Part shown: in pieces, positions 8,546 to 17,464 of the stretch
Layout: every line of letters starts with the position of its first letter
How positions within the stretch are numbered: the stretch's first letter is position 1
DNA from: CAZAYP01 sp964489425 [NCBI: uncultured Verrucomicrobiota bacterium]
GTDB taxonomy: Bacteria > Verrucomicrobiota > Kiritimatiellia > RZYC01
Assembly: GCA_964489425.1 (NCBI GenBank)
Contig: CAZAYP010000014.1
Span: forward strand, 1 to 64,000
Length of the DNA: 64,000 nt
Direction of reading: 5' to 3'
Program-made: the position numbers and the translations under genes
Notes under the pieces: model-generated
What the model saw: the letters and a program-made list of their open reading frames with translations, nothing else
Told to the model about the DNA's origin: nothing
Database searches by the model: none

Positions 8546-10807
8546 CTAGTTCACTTCCCACAACTGGAGGTACTGGGCCTCGTTGGGATAGTTGAAGGCC
8601 ACCGAGATGCCAAACGTCCGGAGATTGTAGGCGGTTTTAGGCGCATCCCAAAGCGGCCGATCCGGATCGTCCGCCAGCAGGTTGTAACACTGGTATTTCC
8701 CGGATCCCAGGGGGATGGCGGTTGGAATACGGTAATTCCTCCAGACGCCGGTGCCAGATGAGCGCAGATTGACAAAAGCGAGCACAATGCTGTTGCCGAC
8801 CTTGTAATTAGGCTGGTTCCACCGGGCCACGGCGAAAACAGTTTCGTCAACCGCGCCCGACATGAGGTTAAGAAAATAGTGGTAGGGAGAACGTAGCGCA
8901 GCCTCAGATTCGCGTGCATAGTTGATCCGGGAATACATCTCGTTACGCGTGGCGTTATTCTGTGTTTCCCAATAATATTTCATATTGGACCACATATCAA
9001 ACGCCAGTTTATTGGGCACTTGGAGCGGCTGGGCCTGCCAGACCATGGGAGCGCCATACAACGCTCCGGCCACGGCATAGCGAGCCAGCATGTTCCAAGC
9101 ATCCGGGAAGATGCCGACCTTCTCGTCGTGACTGGTGCCGTTGTGCATGACGCAGGCATTGTAGCCGTAAAGATCAATCTCCGACTGCACGCTGTTCTTG
9201 ATATCGGACATGGTGAGATCGGTTTTCCGGAACAGGTGGTGGTCCTTGGTGGTGATGATGTCGAAATGCCGGTTGCTGCGGTAGCGTACCGGATCTTCAT
9301 CCAGCACCTCGGCCAGGAAGATGAAATCCCACTTCACCTGGCGGGTCTTGTTGATTATGTACTCCCAAGCTTGCGGCGGAATGCCTTGCGCGAAGTCAGC
9401 CCGGATGCCATCCAGCCGGTTGCCGGTTTTTTTCAACCAGTATTTGAAGTAGTAAGCCATGTAATCCCAAACTTGCTGGACGGATGTTTTTGTGGCGCTG
9501 CTGACATTGGGATCCGTCCAAGTCCAGAATTCGTCGCGTTCATCGCCAAACCAGCCCTCGCCGTCATAGTAGGGATCGCCCATGCCGAGGGTGCAGTAGT
9601 TGCCGAAATACCAATCCACACCGGCATCAAACCATTGATGCCGGTGCATCTGGTCGGCCGGCGCCCAAGTGGAGGCTTCGGAGCCGTTGCGCGCGGGGTC
9701 GCGATAAAGCCAAACGTATGAGGAAAAAAGGCGTGAACCCCGCGTACACCAGCCGGGGCGTGAATCGCGGACCAGCAGTCCGGCTTCGCTGGAAGAGCAG
9801 AACCCCAAGTCTACCGCGCCCTGACCCAACACGGCATCCCACCCGGCATGATTCATGGCCACGTCGAGAAAGACGTTCAATCCTTTTTCCTCCGCACGGT
9901 TGAGCATGTACAAGAACTCTTCGCGCGCATCCGCCCAGTTCCAGTTGTCGTCCAGCAGTTCGTTGATTTCCCAGTAGTTCCGGGTCGCATACGGACTGCC
10001 GGGTGTGTAGTTCTTCCCGAGGTAACCCTGCTGGTCAAAGGGATAGTAGGGATCGTTTGGATACCAGCGCTTGGACCCGACGGGGTGCACGGGCATCAGC
10101 CACATCGTGTTGAAGCCCAAGGTGGTGCGCACATAATCGAGGTTGAAGGGGTTGAAGTCATCCGCATCATGTTCATCGGTAAAATCCTCGAACGTGCTGC
10201 GTCCGGCAAATGAAGTGTCCGTGGCTTCCACGTTCAGCGGGTTGCACTCGTAGACCGTAACGTCCAGCGTCTTCCTGGGCGAGATCACCACGCACATGTC
10301 GCGTTGGTTCATGTTGCCGGACTGGCAGTCGTTGTGCCAAATCCAATGCCCCCACGTGGTTCCGGTGCGGACGCGGAAGCGCGCGGTCACGCGGAACACG
10401 CCGCACTGGCGGATGACCAGGCTTGGCAGCTTGAACTGGTGCATCCCGTTGACGGTGCTCACGTACGTCATGGGGTAGTTCATGTAGAAGGCATCCGCTC
10501 GTCCAATGTTTTCGGCGGGTTCATACATTTTCACGTAATTCCGGCGGTTAATGTTGCTGATCAACTCAACCTGAACGTTCTGGGGCGCGGCGCCGTCCGC
10601 CCAGACATTTACCTTGAACGAACAGCCCAAGCCCTGCCCGCTCGACTCGTCCAGGTAGAACTTCGCGGTTCCGTAATTCCCCGCCCGTCCATTGGGCCAG
10701 ACCTGGGTCTGGAAAAGCGCGAGATCGCCCATCCACGGCGACGCTTGGGCTGACAATGTTACAAGGCTCCAAAGTACAATGAGCGACCATGTTCGATAAC
10801 TATTCAT
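8546..10807 (-). CDS. Secreted glycoside hydrolase family 13 (alpha-amylase-type) enzyme
   Basis: 753 residues with a signal peptide ending near residue 22 (SAQASP). Residues 25-185 form an N-terminal beta domain, followed by a GH13 barrel with all signature regions: DVAMNH at 315-320, GIRAD with nucleophile Asp471, acid/base Glu500 in FIFLAEV, and the His-Asp pair at 560-561. The last 100 residues look like the usual C-terminal beta-sandwich. It should hydrolyse or transfer alpha-1,4-glucans outside the cytoplasm; exact specificity cannot be read. Start at 10807 has AAGGA 8 bp upstream. No clear promoter lies in the 158 bp before it, so it is probably the last gene of the operon starting at 15270, ending at the 8473-8527 terminator. 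The two upstream CBM20 proteins fit a starch-related role. Confidence 0.9.
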   Translation of the reverse strand: MNSYRTWSLIVLWSLVTLSAQASPWMGDLALFQTQVWPNGRAGNYGTAKFYLDESSGQGLGCSFKVNVWADGAAPQNVQVELISNINRRNYVKMYEPAENIGRADAFYMNYPMTYVSTVNGMHQFKLPSLVIRQCGVFRVTARFRVRTGTTWGHWIWHNDCQSGNMNQRDMCVVISPRKTLDVTVYECNPLNVEATDTSFAGRSTFEDFTDEHDADDFNPFNLDYVRTTLGFNTMWLMPVHPVGSKRWYPNDPYYPFDQQGYLGKNYTPGSPYATRNYWEINELLDDNWNWADAREEFLYMLNRAEEKGLNVFLDVAMNHAGWDAVLGQGAVDLGFCSSSEAGLLVRDSRPGWCTRGSRLFSSYVWLYRDPARNGSEASTWAPADQMHRHQWFDAGVDWYFGNYCTLGMGDPYYDGEGWFGDERDEFWTWTDPNVSSATKTSVQQVWDYMAYYFKYWLKKTGNRLDGIRADFAQGIPPQAWEYIINKTRQVKWDFIFLAEVLDEDPVRYRSNRHFDIITTKDHHLFRKTDLTMSDIKNSVQSEIDLYGYNACVMHNGTSHDEKVGIFPDAWNMLARYAVAGALYGAPMVWQAQPLQVPNKLAFDMWSNMKYYWETQNNATRNEMYSRINYARESEAALRSPYHYFLNLMSGAVDETVFAVARWNQPNYKVGNSIVLAFVNLRSSGTGVWRNYRIPTAIPLGSGKYQCYNLLADDPDRPLWDAPKTAYNLRTFGISVAFNYPNEAQYLQLWEVN

Positions 10808-10965
10808 TGCCAAGTTCCTTTATGTTCCTGTTGTTTACTACCGACTCGTCCAACCAGTTCCCTACTGCCGGCCGGGCCTGGCCAGTGCCCCGTGACATGC
10901 GCCGCGGCTTGCCATTGTCGGCGCTCCTGTCCGCAACTCTCCCAGGGCAATGCGCCGCGCGACCA

Positions 10966-12951
10966 TTAGAACCGGCATGTTCCCGCCATTTCCAAGTCAT
11001 CCAACGGGACCAGCGGTTCGGGCATCGTGAATCCCCAGCGGTTATCCCCGCCTTCCCAGTCGTAGGTGGTGCCGAGCGGCCAGGCGCGCACGAATTTCCA
11101 ATTGAATGTGCTACCCACGGGCAGGGAGACAGTATTTCGCGAGACCCAGGTGGGATAGTTCTGCACCACCATCTCAATGCCGTTGTTAACGGCGCCCCAG
11201 TTGCCGAGTGCGGCAAGATTACCGAGCACCCGGATGCCCATGCCAAAGTAAGCGTATCCATGCCGGGCCACGAAATAGACGTCCTGCTGAGGCCAACTCG
11301 CGCTTCCGATCATGCTCTTGAACAGCAGTTCAGCGTCCAGCGGTTCGCCGAGCGAGGCATTGGATTGCGCATCGTAGCGTCGCAGGATCCGCAGCCAGTT
11401 GGCGAGATAGCGATGCCCGGTGCGATTGCCGTCAAGGCTGGCGCTGTCGATGAACAGGATGCTTTCACAGTTCTTGGCAGGGTACCGGTCGGAGCCCAGC
11501 GCGGACGCCGTCCAGTTGGCGGCATCCGTGATGATGCGGATATTTGACCGGCCGAGGATGGCGCACTTGGCGTGCATGGCCGTGTACTCGCCCGCTGTGT
11601 TGATCACTTCGTACACATGCACCCCGGCGGCGCGCAGACGGTCCTCGGTGTTGTCATTGGCCCATCCATTGGGCACCGGGTTGCCATAGCGGTCCACGTT
11701 GTCCGACTGCTTCCGGTCGGTGATGACATGCACCGGAACGCCCTGGCGCACCTTGTTGGCCAGCACCTGGACCAGCGAACGACCGCCCGGAACCTTGATA
11801 TCGCGCAACGTGAACACGGACAGGAGAATCTGCTCGTCTTCTTCTTCAAGCCACTGGAGAATCTTGGCCGCGGGATTGATGGCGCTTGCGAGGCTGACCG
11901 GGGTGAAGAGGACATTGACGGCAGCACCCTCTTTCCATGCGTTGGCCAAGGCCTGGTTGTTGCGGACGCGTTCATAGTTGCCGTTGTACGCGCTGATGAT
12001 CGTTGGCTCGCGGATGAGATGAAGGGTTTCGTCGTTGACCATGGCGCTGCTCTCGGGGTTGTGGCTGCCGGACAACGCCGCGGCCCAGGTCGGGGTCTGG
12101 TAAAGCCGGGTTTTGAGATGCATCAAGCCTTGCGAGTCGCTGATGCCAATCAGGTCTGCCGTCTTCCGCTGGGCCGCGGTGAGCGCGCGGTGATCCGGGA
12201 CAATTTCGAAGCCTCGGCCGGCAAGGTATTCATCGATCGTATGCCAAGTTTGTGCCGGATCCAGCTTGTCGGACTCGATCAGGATTTGGACGTCCACATT
12301 GAGGTCTTCCGCATCTGCAAGCCTGGCGGCAAGGTCCGGGTGGGTCAGGTTGTAGACGGCGTACCGGATCCGGTAAGGATTGGCGCCCTCGGCATACACG
12401 CTGCGATCCCGGCGGCGGGCGTTCATGACCTGCTCGATCATCTCCAGTTCCAAGGCGAACGCCGGTTCTTCCGGCGTAAAGATGACCTGCAGGGGTTGAT
12501 TGAGATCAGCATCCGGAGACAGTTGGCCATTGATGAGGACGACCAGCCCGACTTTCAGTTGGTAGAAGCGGCCGGCGTTGTCGTCGCGGACCCCGCCACA
12601 CCCCTGCCAGCGGTCGCATCCTTCAAAATAGTAATCCACGAGCGACCCCGGCGCAAATGGCGTTGGCGGCGTATATTCCCATAGGGAGTCGACGCCGCCG
12701 ACCTTGGCCTTCCACGTCATATCGTATCCTTGCCATGCGCCCTTGTTGACGCGCAGGTAGATCCGGGCCTGCAGCCCCACGTAATCTTGGTTCATCAGGA
12801 TCGTAAAGACTCCGGGGTTATAGCCATTATGCCGCGGGTAGGACCCGTACACGCCCATCCACGTGGGAAAGGCTGCGGCACTGACAGCCGAGCCCACCAG
12901 CATGCACAGCGCCAGCATTTGCACCATCACGGTTCTATTTCCTCTTTGCAT
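10966..12951 (-). CDS. Secreted phospholipase-D-fold protein with C-terminal CBM20, degenerate HKD motifs
   Basis: 661 residues. Start at 12951 is chosen because AGGAGG lies 9 bp upstream; an ATG 9 bp earlier abuts it. A signal peptide ends near SAAAFP. Residues 25-135 form a domain shared with the next gene (MGVYGSYPRHNG, ILMNQDYVGLQA). Two PLD-like halves follow with HLK at 278-280 and HAK at 460-462, each with a downstream Asn (SGSHNPES, DAANWT). The Asp of HxKxxxxD is missing in both (Gln and Gly stand there), so catalysis is doubtful. Residues 560-650 match CBM20 starch-binding modules (LGNLAALGNW, WKF, WEGGDNRW). It lies 54 bp downstream of the 13006 gene with no promoter between. It may be a binding or structural partner of the amylase. 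Confidence 0.85.
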   Translation of the reverse strand: MQRGNRTVMVQMLALCMLVGSAVSAAAFPTWMGVYGSYPRHNGYNPGVFTILMNQDYVGLQARIYLRVNKGAWQGYDMTWKAKVGGVDSLWEYTPPTPFAPGSLVDYYFEGCDRWQGCGGVRDDNAGRFYQLKVGLVVLINGQLSPDADLNQPLQVIFTPEEPAFALELEMIEQVMNARRRDRSVYAEGANPYRIRYAVYNLTHPDLAARLADAEDLNVDVQILIESDKLDPAQTWHTIDEYLAGRGFEIVPDHRALTAAQRKTADLIGISDSQGLMHLKTRLYQTPTWAAALSGSHNPESSAMVNDETLHLIREPTIISAYNGNYERVRNNQALANAWKEGAAVNVLFTPVSLASAINPAAKILQWLEEEDEQILLSVFTLRDIKVPGGRSLVQVLANKVRQGVPVHVITDRKQSDNVDRYGNPVPNGWANDNTEDRLRAAGVHVYEVINTAGEYTAMHAKCAILGRSNIRIITDAANWTASALGSDRYPAKNCESILFIDSASLDGNRTGHRYLANWLRILRRYDAQSNASLGEPLDAELLFKSMIGSASWPQQDVYFVARHGYAYFGMGIRVLGNLAALGNWGAVNNGIEMVVQNYPTWVSRNTVSLPVGSTFNWKFVRAWPLGTTYDWEGGDNRWGFTMPEPLVPLDDLEMAGTCRF

Positions 12952-13005
12952 GTTTCTCATCCTCCTATGTTTGTGTTGGTTAGCCCACCCGCATGGAACC
13001 CCATC

Positions 13006-15270
13006 TTATCGCCAATATGAATCCTCTATGCTGTCAGAATTCCCGGCCGGATCGGCCGTGTGCTCCCGGTTTTCGCCGCTTTCCCAGACCACACTGCCAC
13101 CCAGGCGCAGGACAACGTACTTGTATTTGAAATGGGTGCCGGCCGGGATGTTTACACTGCCGCGCCATCCGAAATTCAAAGTCCAGCGTGACAACCAGGA
13201 CTGCCAGCTCAGGCGTACGGCGTTCTGCGGGTTCCACAGTCCTAATTCCGGGATATCGCCAACAACCCCGAGGGTGTCGCCCCATTGCGTGGGCGCGTTC
13301 TGCGGGGAGAACTGGACCGGCGTGGCCTTGGCCGACCGTGGATCAAACCCGGGATCGTAATGCCGGCGCAGATTGGTGTGCTCGCCGATGTAACGGCCAG
13401 CTATGCCCGGGTCACGGATCACCACCAGGTCGTCGTCCGACAGGTTGCTGGCGGCATACCAGTTGTAGGCCCCGGTCAGCGTGACCTGGCCGTCGATCAC
13501 TGCGAACTTGTGGTGCATGGAGGCGTAACGGTTGCCATTCATTTCGGTATGCACGCGGATAATCTCCAGTCCCAGACCTTCCAGCCATTCGTCCGTCTGG
13601 TCGTCCTCCCGGACCGTTCCGAAATACTCGCCATCTTCCGCGATGTTCTCCTCCAGGATGATGCTGACCGCAACCCCGCGCTGGTGCGCCCGGACCAGGG
13701 CGTCCAGCACGTTCTTGCGCGCGCCGTCATCATCCACGAATTCAAGGCTCCGCAACGTGAACATGGCCACGTGGATGCTGCGCTCTGCCGCCTCGATTTC
13801 GTCGTAGATCTGCCTGGCGACGTCGTCATGCTGTGAATTGTAAACATTGATCCTGCCCTCGGGCATGATGCTGCGGGCATTGATGGGCTCGCCGGCGATC
13901 GACCGGAACCAATCTTCATATACGGCGGCCAACGGCGCGGAACGGATAACGAGCAGGTTCTCGCAATTGTCATCCGCGGAGCCGGTCTCCCAATTATAGG
14001 ACCCGGTCGTCACGACCTGGCCATCAAAAACCGCAAATTTAAGATGCATGGAAGCGGCCGCGCTCCGGTCGCGCATGACGCCAATCAACCGGATGCCTTC
14101 GCTTTGCAGCCGGGCATACTCAGTTTCCCAATCCCAATCGGGATTCATGTGGTAACCGGCGGTCAGGAGCTTGACATCCACGCCGTGCTGCGCCGCTTCG
14201 ATCAACTTGTCCACAATCCGCGGGTCATTTATGTCGAACACGGCGGCGTGGATGTAGTGATAGCCGGCCGGATCGGCGTCCTTGGCGAGGATGACGCGGT
14301 CAATTTCGGCGCGGATCGCCTGCTCTGCGTGGTCGTACGGGGAAAACAACACCGTCACGGGCGGCAGAACGCTCAGATACACCCGGGACGCAGCGGCCGC
14401 CAAGTCCGTATCTACGCTGCTTATGCGCCCCTGGTTGTTGGCGCCGGAAATCAGGGGGATACCCATGTTGACCCGGGGCGCAGTCAATTCCGCGGCCGTG
14501 GCCAGTTGATAGGTGTTGACCGAGGCCGCCCGGTCACGCTTGCCGTCACCGTTGGCATCGGCTTGGAGCTGGTAGGTCATGCTAACGTTTTCCACCGCGC
14601 CATGCCAGGCAGGATTCATGTAGATCTCGACGATATCCGTGCCCCAGCGTTCCCGGCCGCCGGCCAACGGTCCCTTGTATTTCAAGTAATACAGGAACTC
14701 CTCGGTGACCCCGTTTTGGCGGCGGATCAAGACGTTGACGGCGATTTTCTTATCGTATTCCCAGTTCCTGACGGAGAAGTCAATGAAGCCCAGCCTCTGG
14801 TTGGGATTCTCGGGGTTCACGCGGAAACCCCGATCAAGCGGGGTGGCATAATCTTCGGCCGGGTAATTCGGCTGGCCGGCCGGTATGGTCATGGTGTAAT
14901 ACCGGCCGCCATTGTAATCCTTTATGGTTTGCTGCGAAAAACTCTCCGTGCCCAGGAACCCGTAAGTGACCCGGCTGCCAGCCGGAAAGGGTTTGGCCGG
15001 GGTATAACGCCAGAGGGAGTTTCCGTTGGCTTTGCCCTGGTAGGTCATCTTGTAGGTGTTCCACTTCTGGTCGTTCACCCGGATGAGAACGCTGGCCTGG
15101 AGCCCGAAATAATCCTGATTCATCAGGATCGTGAAGGTGCCAGGATTGCCGCCGGAATGGCGCTGGTACAACCCATACACCCCGATCCACGTGGGGAATG
15201 CCTCGGCGCCAATCCTGGCCGCCAACAACATCAATCCAACCAATCCCGCCAACCTGTATGCATAGCGCAT
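13006..15270 (-). CDS. Secreted phospholipase-D superfamily protein (two intact HKD motifs) with C-terminal CBM20
   Basis: 754 residues from ATG at 15270, supported by AAAGGGG just upstream, the signal peptide that starts there, and promoters at 15304-15373 that exclude the longer frame. The N-terminal domain (residues 25-130) is shared with the protein at 10966. Two complete HxKxxxxD motifs occur: His409/Lys411/Asp416 and His586/Lys588/Asp593, each followed by GSYNWE or GAYNWY as in nuclease-type PLD enzymes. Residues 650-750 form a CBM20 module (LGVVGDIPELGLWN, KYKYVV, WESGENRE). Family knowledge suggests a phosphodiesterase (lipid or nucleic acid); the starch-binding module suggests attachment to alpha-glucan. 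First gene of the operon with the degenerate PLD and amylase. Confidence 0.88.
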   Translation of the reverse strand: MRYAYRLAGLVGLMLLAARIGAEAFPTWIGVYGLYQRHSGGNPGTFTILMNQDYFGLQASVLIRVNDQKWNTYKMTYQGKANGNSLWRYTPAKPFPAGSRVTYGFLGTESFSQQTIKDYNGGRYYTMTIPAGQPNYPAEDYATPLDRGFRVNPENPNQRLGFIDFSVRNWEYDKKIAVNVLIRRQNGVTEEFLYYLKYKGPLAGGRERWGTDIVEIYMNPAWHGAVENVSMTYQLQADANGDGKRDRAASVNTYQLATAAELTAPRVNMGIPLISGANNQGRISSVDTDLAAAASRVYLSVLPPVTVLFSPYDHAEQAIRAEIDRVILAKDADPAGYHYIHAAVFDINDPRIVDKLIEAAQHGVDVKLLTAGYHMNPDWDWETEYARLQSEGIRLIGVMRDRSAAASMHLKFAVFDGQVVTTGSYNWETGSADDNCENLLVIRSAPLAAVYEDWFRSIAGEPINARSIMPEGRINVYNSQHDDVARQIYDEIEAAERSIHVAMFTLRSLEFVDDDGARKNVLDALVRAHQRGVAVSIILEENIAEDGEYFGTVREDDQTDEWLEGLGLEIIRVHTEMNGNRYASMHHKFAVIDGQVTLTGAYNWYAASNLSDDDLVVIRDPGIAGRYIGEHTNLRRHYDPGFDPRSAKATPVQFSPQNAPTQWGDTLGVVGDIPELGLWNPQNAVRLSWQSWLSRWTLNFGWRGSVNIPAGTHFKYKYVVLRLGGSVVWESGENREHTADPAGNSDSIEDSYWR

Positions 15271-15303
15271 GGAACCACCCCTTTTGTTGCTCTTACCTGC
15301 TTT

Positions 15304-15330
15304 AGTCGTTTGAAGCGCCGCGGATCTTCC
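15304..15330 (-). promoter_or_regulatory. ECF-type promoter, copy E2 (gene-proximal of a tandem pair)
   Basis: GGGAAGA, exactly 16 bp, CGACTAAA, about 34 bp before the PLD start codon. Its spacer (TCCGCGGCGCTTCAAA) resembles that of copy C, so the two may be duplicates. Confidence 0.6.
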
Positions 15331-15346
15331 CATTAGTTTACCTACT

Positions 15347-15373
15347 AGTCGTTGGCCAACGGCTGCGTCTTCC
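15347..15373 (-). promoter_or_regulatory. ECF-type promoter, copy E1 (distal of a tandem pair)
   Basis: GGGAAGA, exactly 16 bp, CGACTAGT, 43 bp upstream of copy E2. A strongly A/T-rich tract precedes it. Two same-type elements in a row suggest stronger or layered transcription of the PLD-amylase operon. Confidence 0.6.
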
Positions 15374-15440
15374 CAACTTTCTCGTTTTATTTTAATTTTA
15401 AGACGGACACGCCTGATCGCGATCCTTATGCTGTCCATGG

Positions 15441-17357
15441 TTACAAGGGGGATTCGTCCGCGCCGATATCCACCTGGCGGCCTTGAATGCGTGCGCGCCC
15501 GTCGATGTCCACGCTGTATGGGGGGATCCACGTCGAACTCCCGGAATCAAGGCATGGGGATGCCAGTTGAAGATGGCAACCGTCTCCCTGGAACAACGGG
15601 TTCCGGTTAATGACATTGTACGCATCCAGCAGGCCGGCCCCGGGGCAATCAATCGCGGCCACGCCGCCTTCGATGTCGCACGAGTCGATGCGGAGCAGCG
15701 GGTCCTCGACGGCTATCCCCACAACGGCGGACCGGCGGTCGAGTGTCTTGTTGTTCCAAAGAATCGAATTCAGTATGTCGAACGTACCCGGGACGTCCCA
15801 AGAGTATTTGTAGCAATAGATGGCGTGGCCGTCGTTGTCGGCCAGGTTTCCGGTGAGAGTGCAGTTGACAACCGCGGGCACCAGCGGCGGGTTGTTTCCG
15901 ATTTGCACGTACAAACCGCCGCCGCCATTTTGAGCGTGGTTGTCTTTCACCACGCAACTGAACAACAGCATGTCCGAGCGGCGGCAGGCCACGCCGCCCC
16001 CGGCGCCTTCTTCCCAATACGAACCGGTGCCGCCCAAGGCCTGGTTCTCATCAATGACACAGCCGTAAAGCTGAGGATGTGCATCTGGCGAGCTTTCAAT
16101 GCCGCCGCCGCAATACTGCGCCTTGTTGCCCGTGATACGACACCCCCTGACCACCGCCCGGCTCTCATAATCGAACTCAATCCCACCCCCGCCCCTGGCC
16201 ACATTGTTTGCGATCTGGCATGCGGCCATCTCCGGACTGCTGTCCCAGCAGGCCACCCCCCCCCCATCTGAGGCGGCATTGCCACTAATATCACAATTCC
16301 GGATCTTGGCCCGCGTGCCCGTGAAGCAAGCGATCCCGCCTCCCCACCCGCTGTAGAAATTATCGACAACCTGGTTCGATTGTATCCGGCACTTGACAAT
16401 GGTCGGCATGCCACCTTCGCAAAACACGCCCCCGCCATTGGCGCCGGTATTACCCCACACATCGCAATCCTCCACCCAGGGACTGCTGGCGGTGCTGGCA
16501 ATGCCGCCGCCATTGCCGGCATCCGGATTCAAGGCCCGATTATTATAGACTTTGCAACGGACTATTTTAGCGGCAGTACCGCCTTCCAGGCAAATCCCCC
16601 CGCCGGCATCCGCGGCATTCTGCAGGACTTCGCAGTCCTTCATCGTTGGCGAGCTGGCGTAGCAGGCCAGGCCCCCGCCATGGCCTTGGACGGCATAATT
16701 ATAAGAGAAGGAGCACTTCGTGATGCTCGGGAAACTGGCCTGGCTGTAGAGGGCGCCGCCATCGCTCCAAGGGCCGGCCTGGTTGCTGTAAAAATGGCAG
16801 TTCGTAAGCACAGGGGCGCTGCGGTCAAGGCAGGCGACCGCCCCGCCATGTCCGACAGCCAGGTTATGCCCGAACCTGCAGTTAATAATGCGCGGAGAAC
16901 TATTGATGCAAAGGATAGCCCCGCCGCTGGTTACCTGTCCCGGCTTGGTGGCGCTGACGTTGTAGGCGTTTTGAATGACAAACCCGTCGAGCACACAATC
17001 CTTGTCTTCCTGGGAGCAAAACACGAAAGCCCGGCCCAATCGTTGACAATCGATGATGCATGTCTCCCGTGCCCCGGTGCTCCGTGAGCTGGCGCTATAA
17101 ACAACCAGCTTTTTGCCGCGGAAGTCCATATTGCGGTTCATTGGGCCGGTATAGGTTCCGGGTGCCACCTTGATGGTATCACCGCTTTGGGCCGCATTGA
17201 TCGCGGCGCCAATGCTGGAGTAATTGGCCCCACCGGCCGCGTTTACCGAAAGACTGGCGGCGGGGACGTTTTGCCCAATCCCAAGCCCCAACAGCCCAAT
17301 GAACCCAACGAGACAACCGGCTTTCATCTTTCTCTCGAGCGTGCGCCTGGTATTCAT
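15441..17357 (-). CDS. Secreted right-handed beta-helix repeat protein
   Basis: 638 residues. A signal peptide ends near residue 33 (NVPAAS), followed by the classic opening of a parallel beta-helix (GANYSSIGAAINAAQSGDTIKVAPGTYTG). About 14 coils of the type SSPxIxNCxFxxNxAxxGGGxxC run to residue 600, and the end (ASPCLDSGSS, VDIDGRAR, VDIGADE) is typical of choice-of-anchor Q proteins. Such proteins bind or cleave polysaccharides or act as adhesins; no catalytic residues can be assigned. AGGAGG lies 5 bp before ATG at 17357. Promoter copy C lies about 50 bp upstream, so it is its own transcription unit. Confidence 0.88.
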   Translation of the reverse strand: MNTRRTLERKMKAGCLVGFIGLLGLGIGQNVPAASLSVNAAGGANYSSIGAAINAAQSGDTIKVAPGTYTGPMNRNMDFRGKKLVVYSASSRSTGARETCIIDCQRLGRAFVFCSQEDKDCVLDGFVIQNAYNVSATKPGQVTSGGAILCINSSPRIINCRFGHNLAVGHGGAVACLDRSAPVLTNCHFYSNQAGPWSDGGALYSQASFPSITKCSFSYNYAVQGHGGGLACYASSPTMKDCEVLQNAADAGGGICLEGGTAAKIVRCKVYNNRALNPDAGNGGGIASTASSPWVEDCDVWGNTGANGGGVFCEGGMPTIVKCRIQSNQVVDNFYSGWGGGIACFTGTRAKIRNCDISGNAASDGGGVACWDSSPEMAACQIANNVARGGGGIEFDYESRAVVRGCRITGNKAQYCGGGIESSPDAHPQLYGCVIDENQALGGTGSYWEEGAGGGVACRRSDMLLFSCVVKDNHAQNGGGGLYVQIGNNPPLVPAVVNCTLTGNLADNDGHAIYCYKYSWDVPGTFDILNSILWNNKTLDRRSAVVGIAVEDPLLRIDSCDIEGGVAAIDCPGAGLLDAYNVINRNPLFQGDGCHLQLASPCLDSGSSTWIPPYSVDIDGRARIQGRQVDIGADESPL

Positions 17358-17406
17358 GCTGTCCTCCTCTATGCCTTGCTCAATCTTTGTTTGCCATCAC
17401 CGTAGA

Positions 17407-17433
17407 AGTCGATTAAAGCGCCGTGGATCTTCC
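17407..17433 (-). promoter_or_regulatory. ECF-type promoter, copy C
   Basis: GGGAAGA, exactly 16 bp, CGACTTCT, placed between the stop at 17465 and the beta-helix gene. The sequence upstream of the -35 is the same as at copy D (CATAAAAGCGGGAAGA). Confidence 0.6.
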
Positions 17434-17464
17434 CGCTTTTATGAAACAATTTATTCCCGGGAAC

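Noticed and set aside
10808-10965. GGAACT-like sequence upstream of the amylase as another ECF promoter
   Set aside because: GGGAACTGG is present on the minus strand, but no CGACT-type element lies 16 bp downstream. The gene is better explained as part of the upstream operon.
11572-15336. Plus-strand frames of 370 and 430 codons opposite the PLD-CBM20 genes
   Set aside because: Antisense shadows of genes with intact HKD and CBM20 motifs; no ribosome sites or families of their own.
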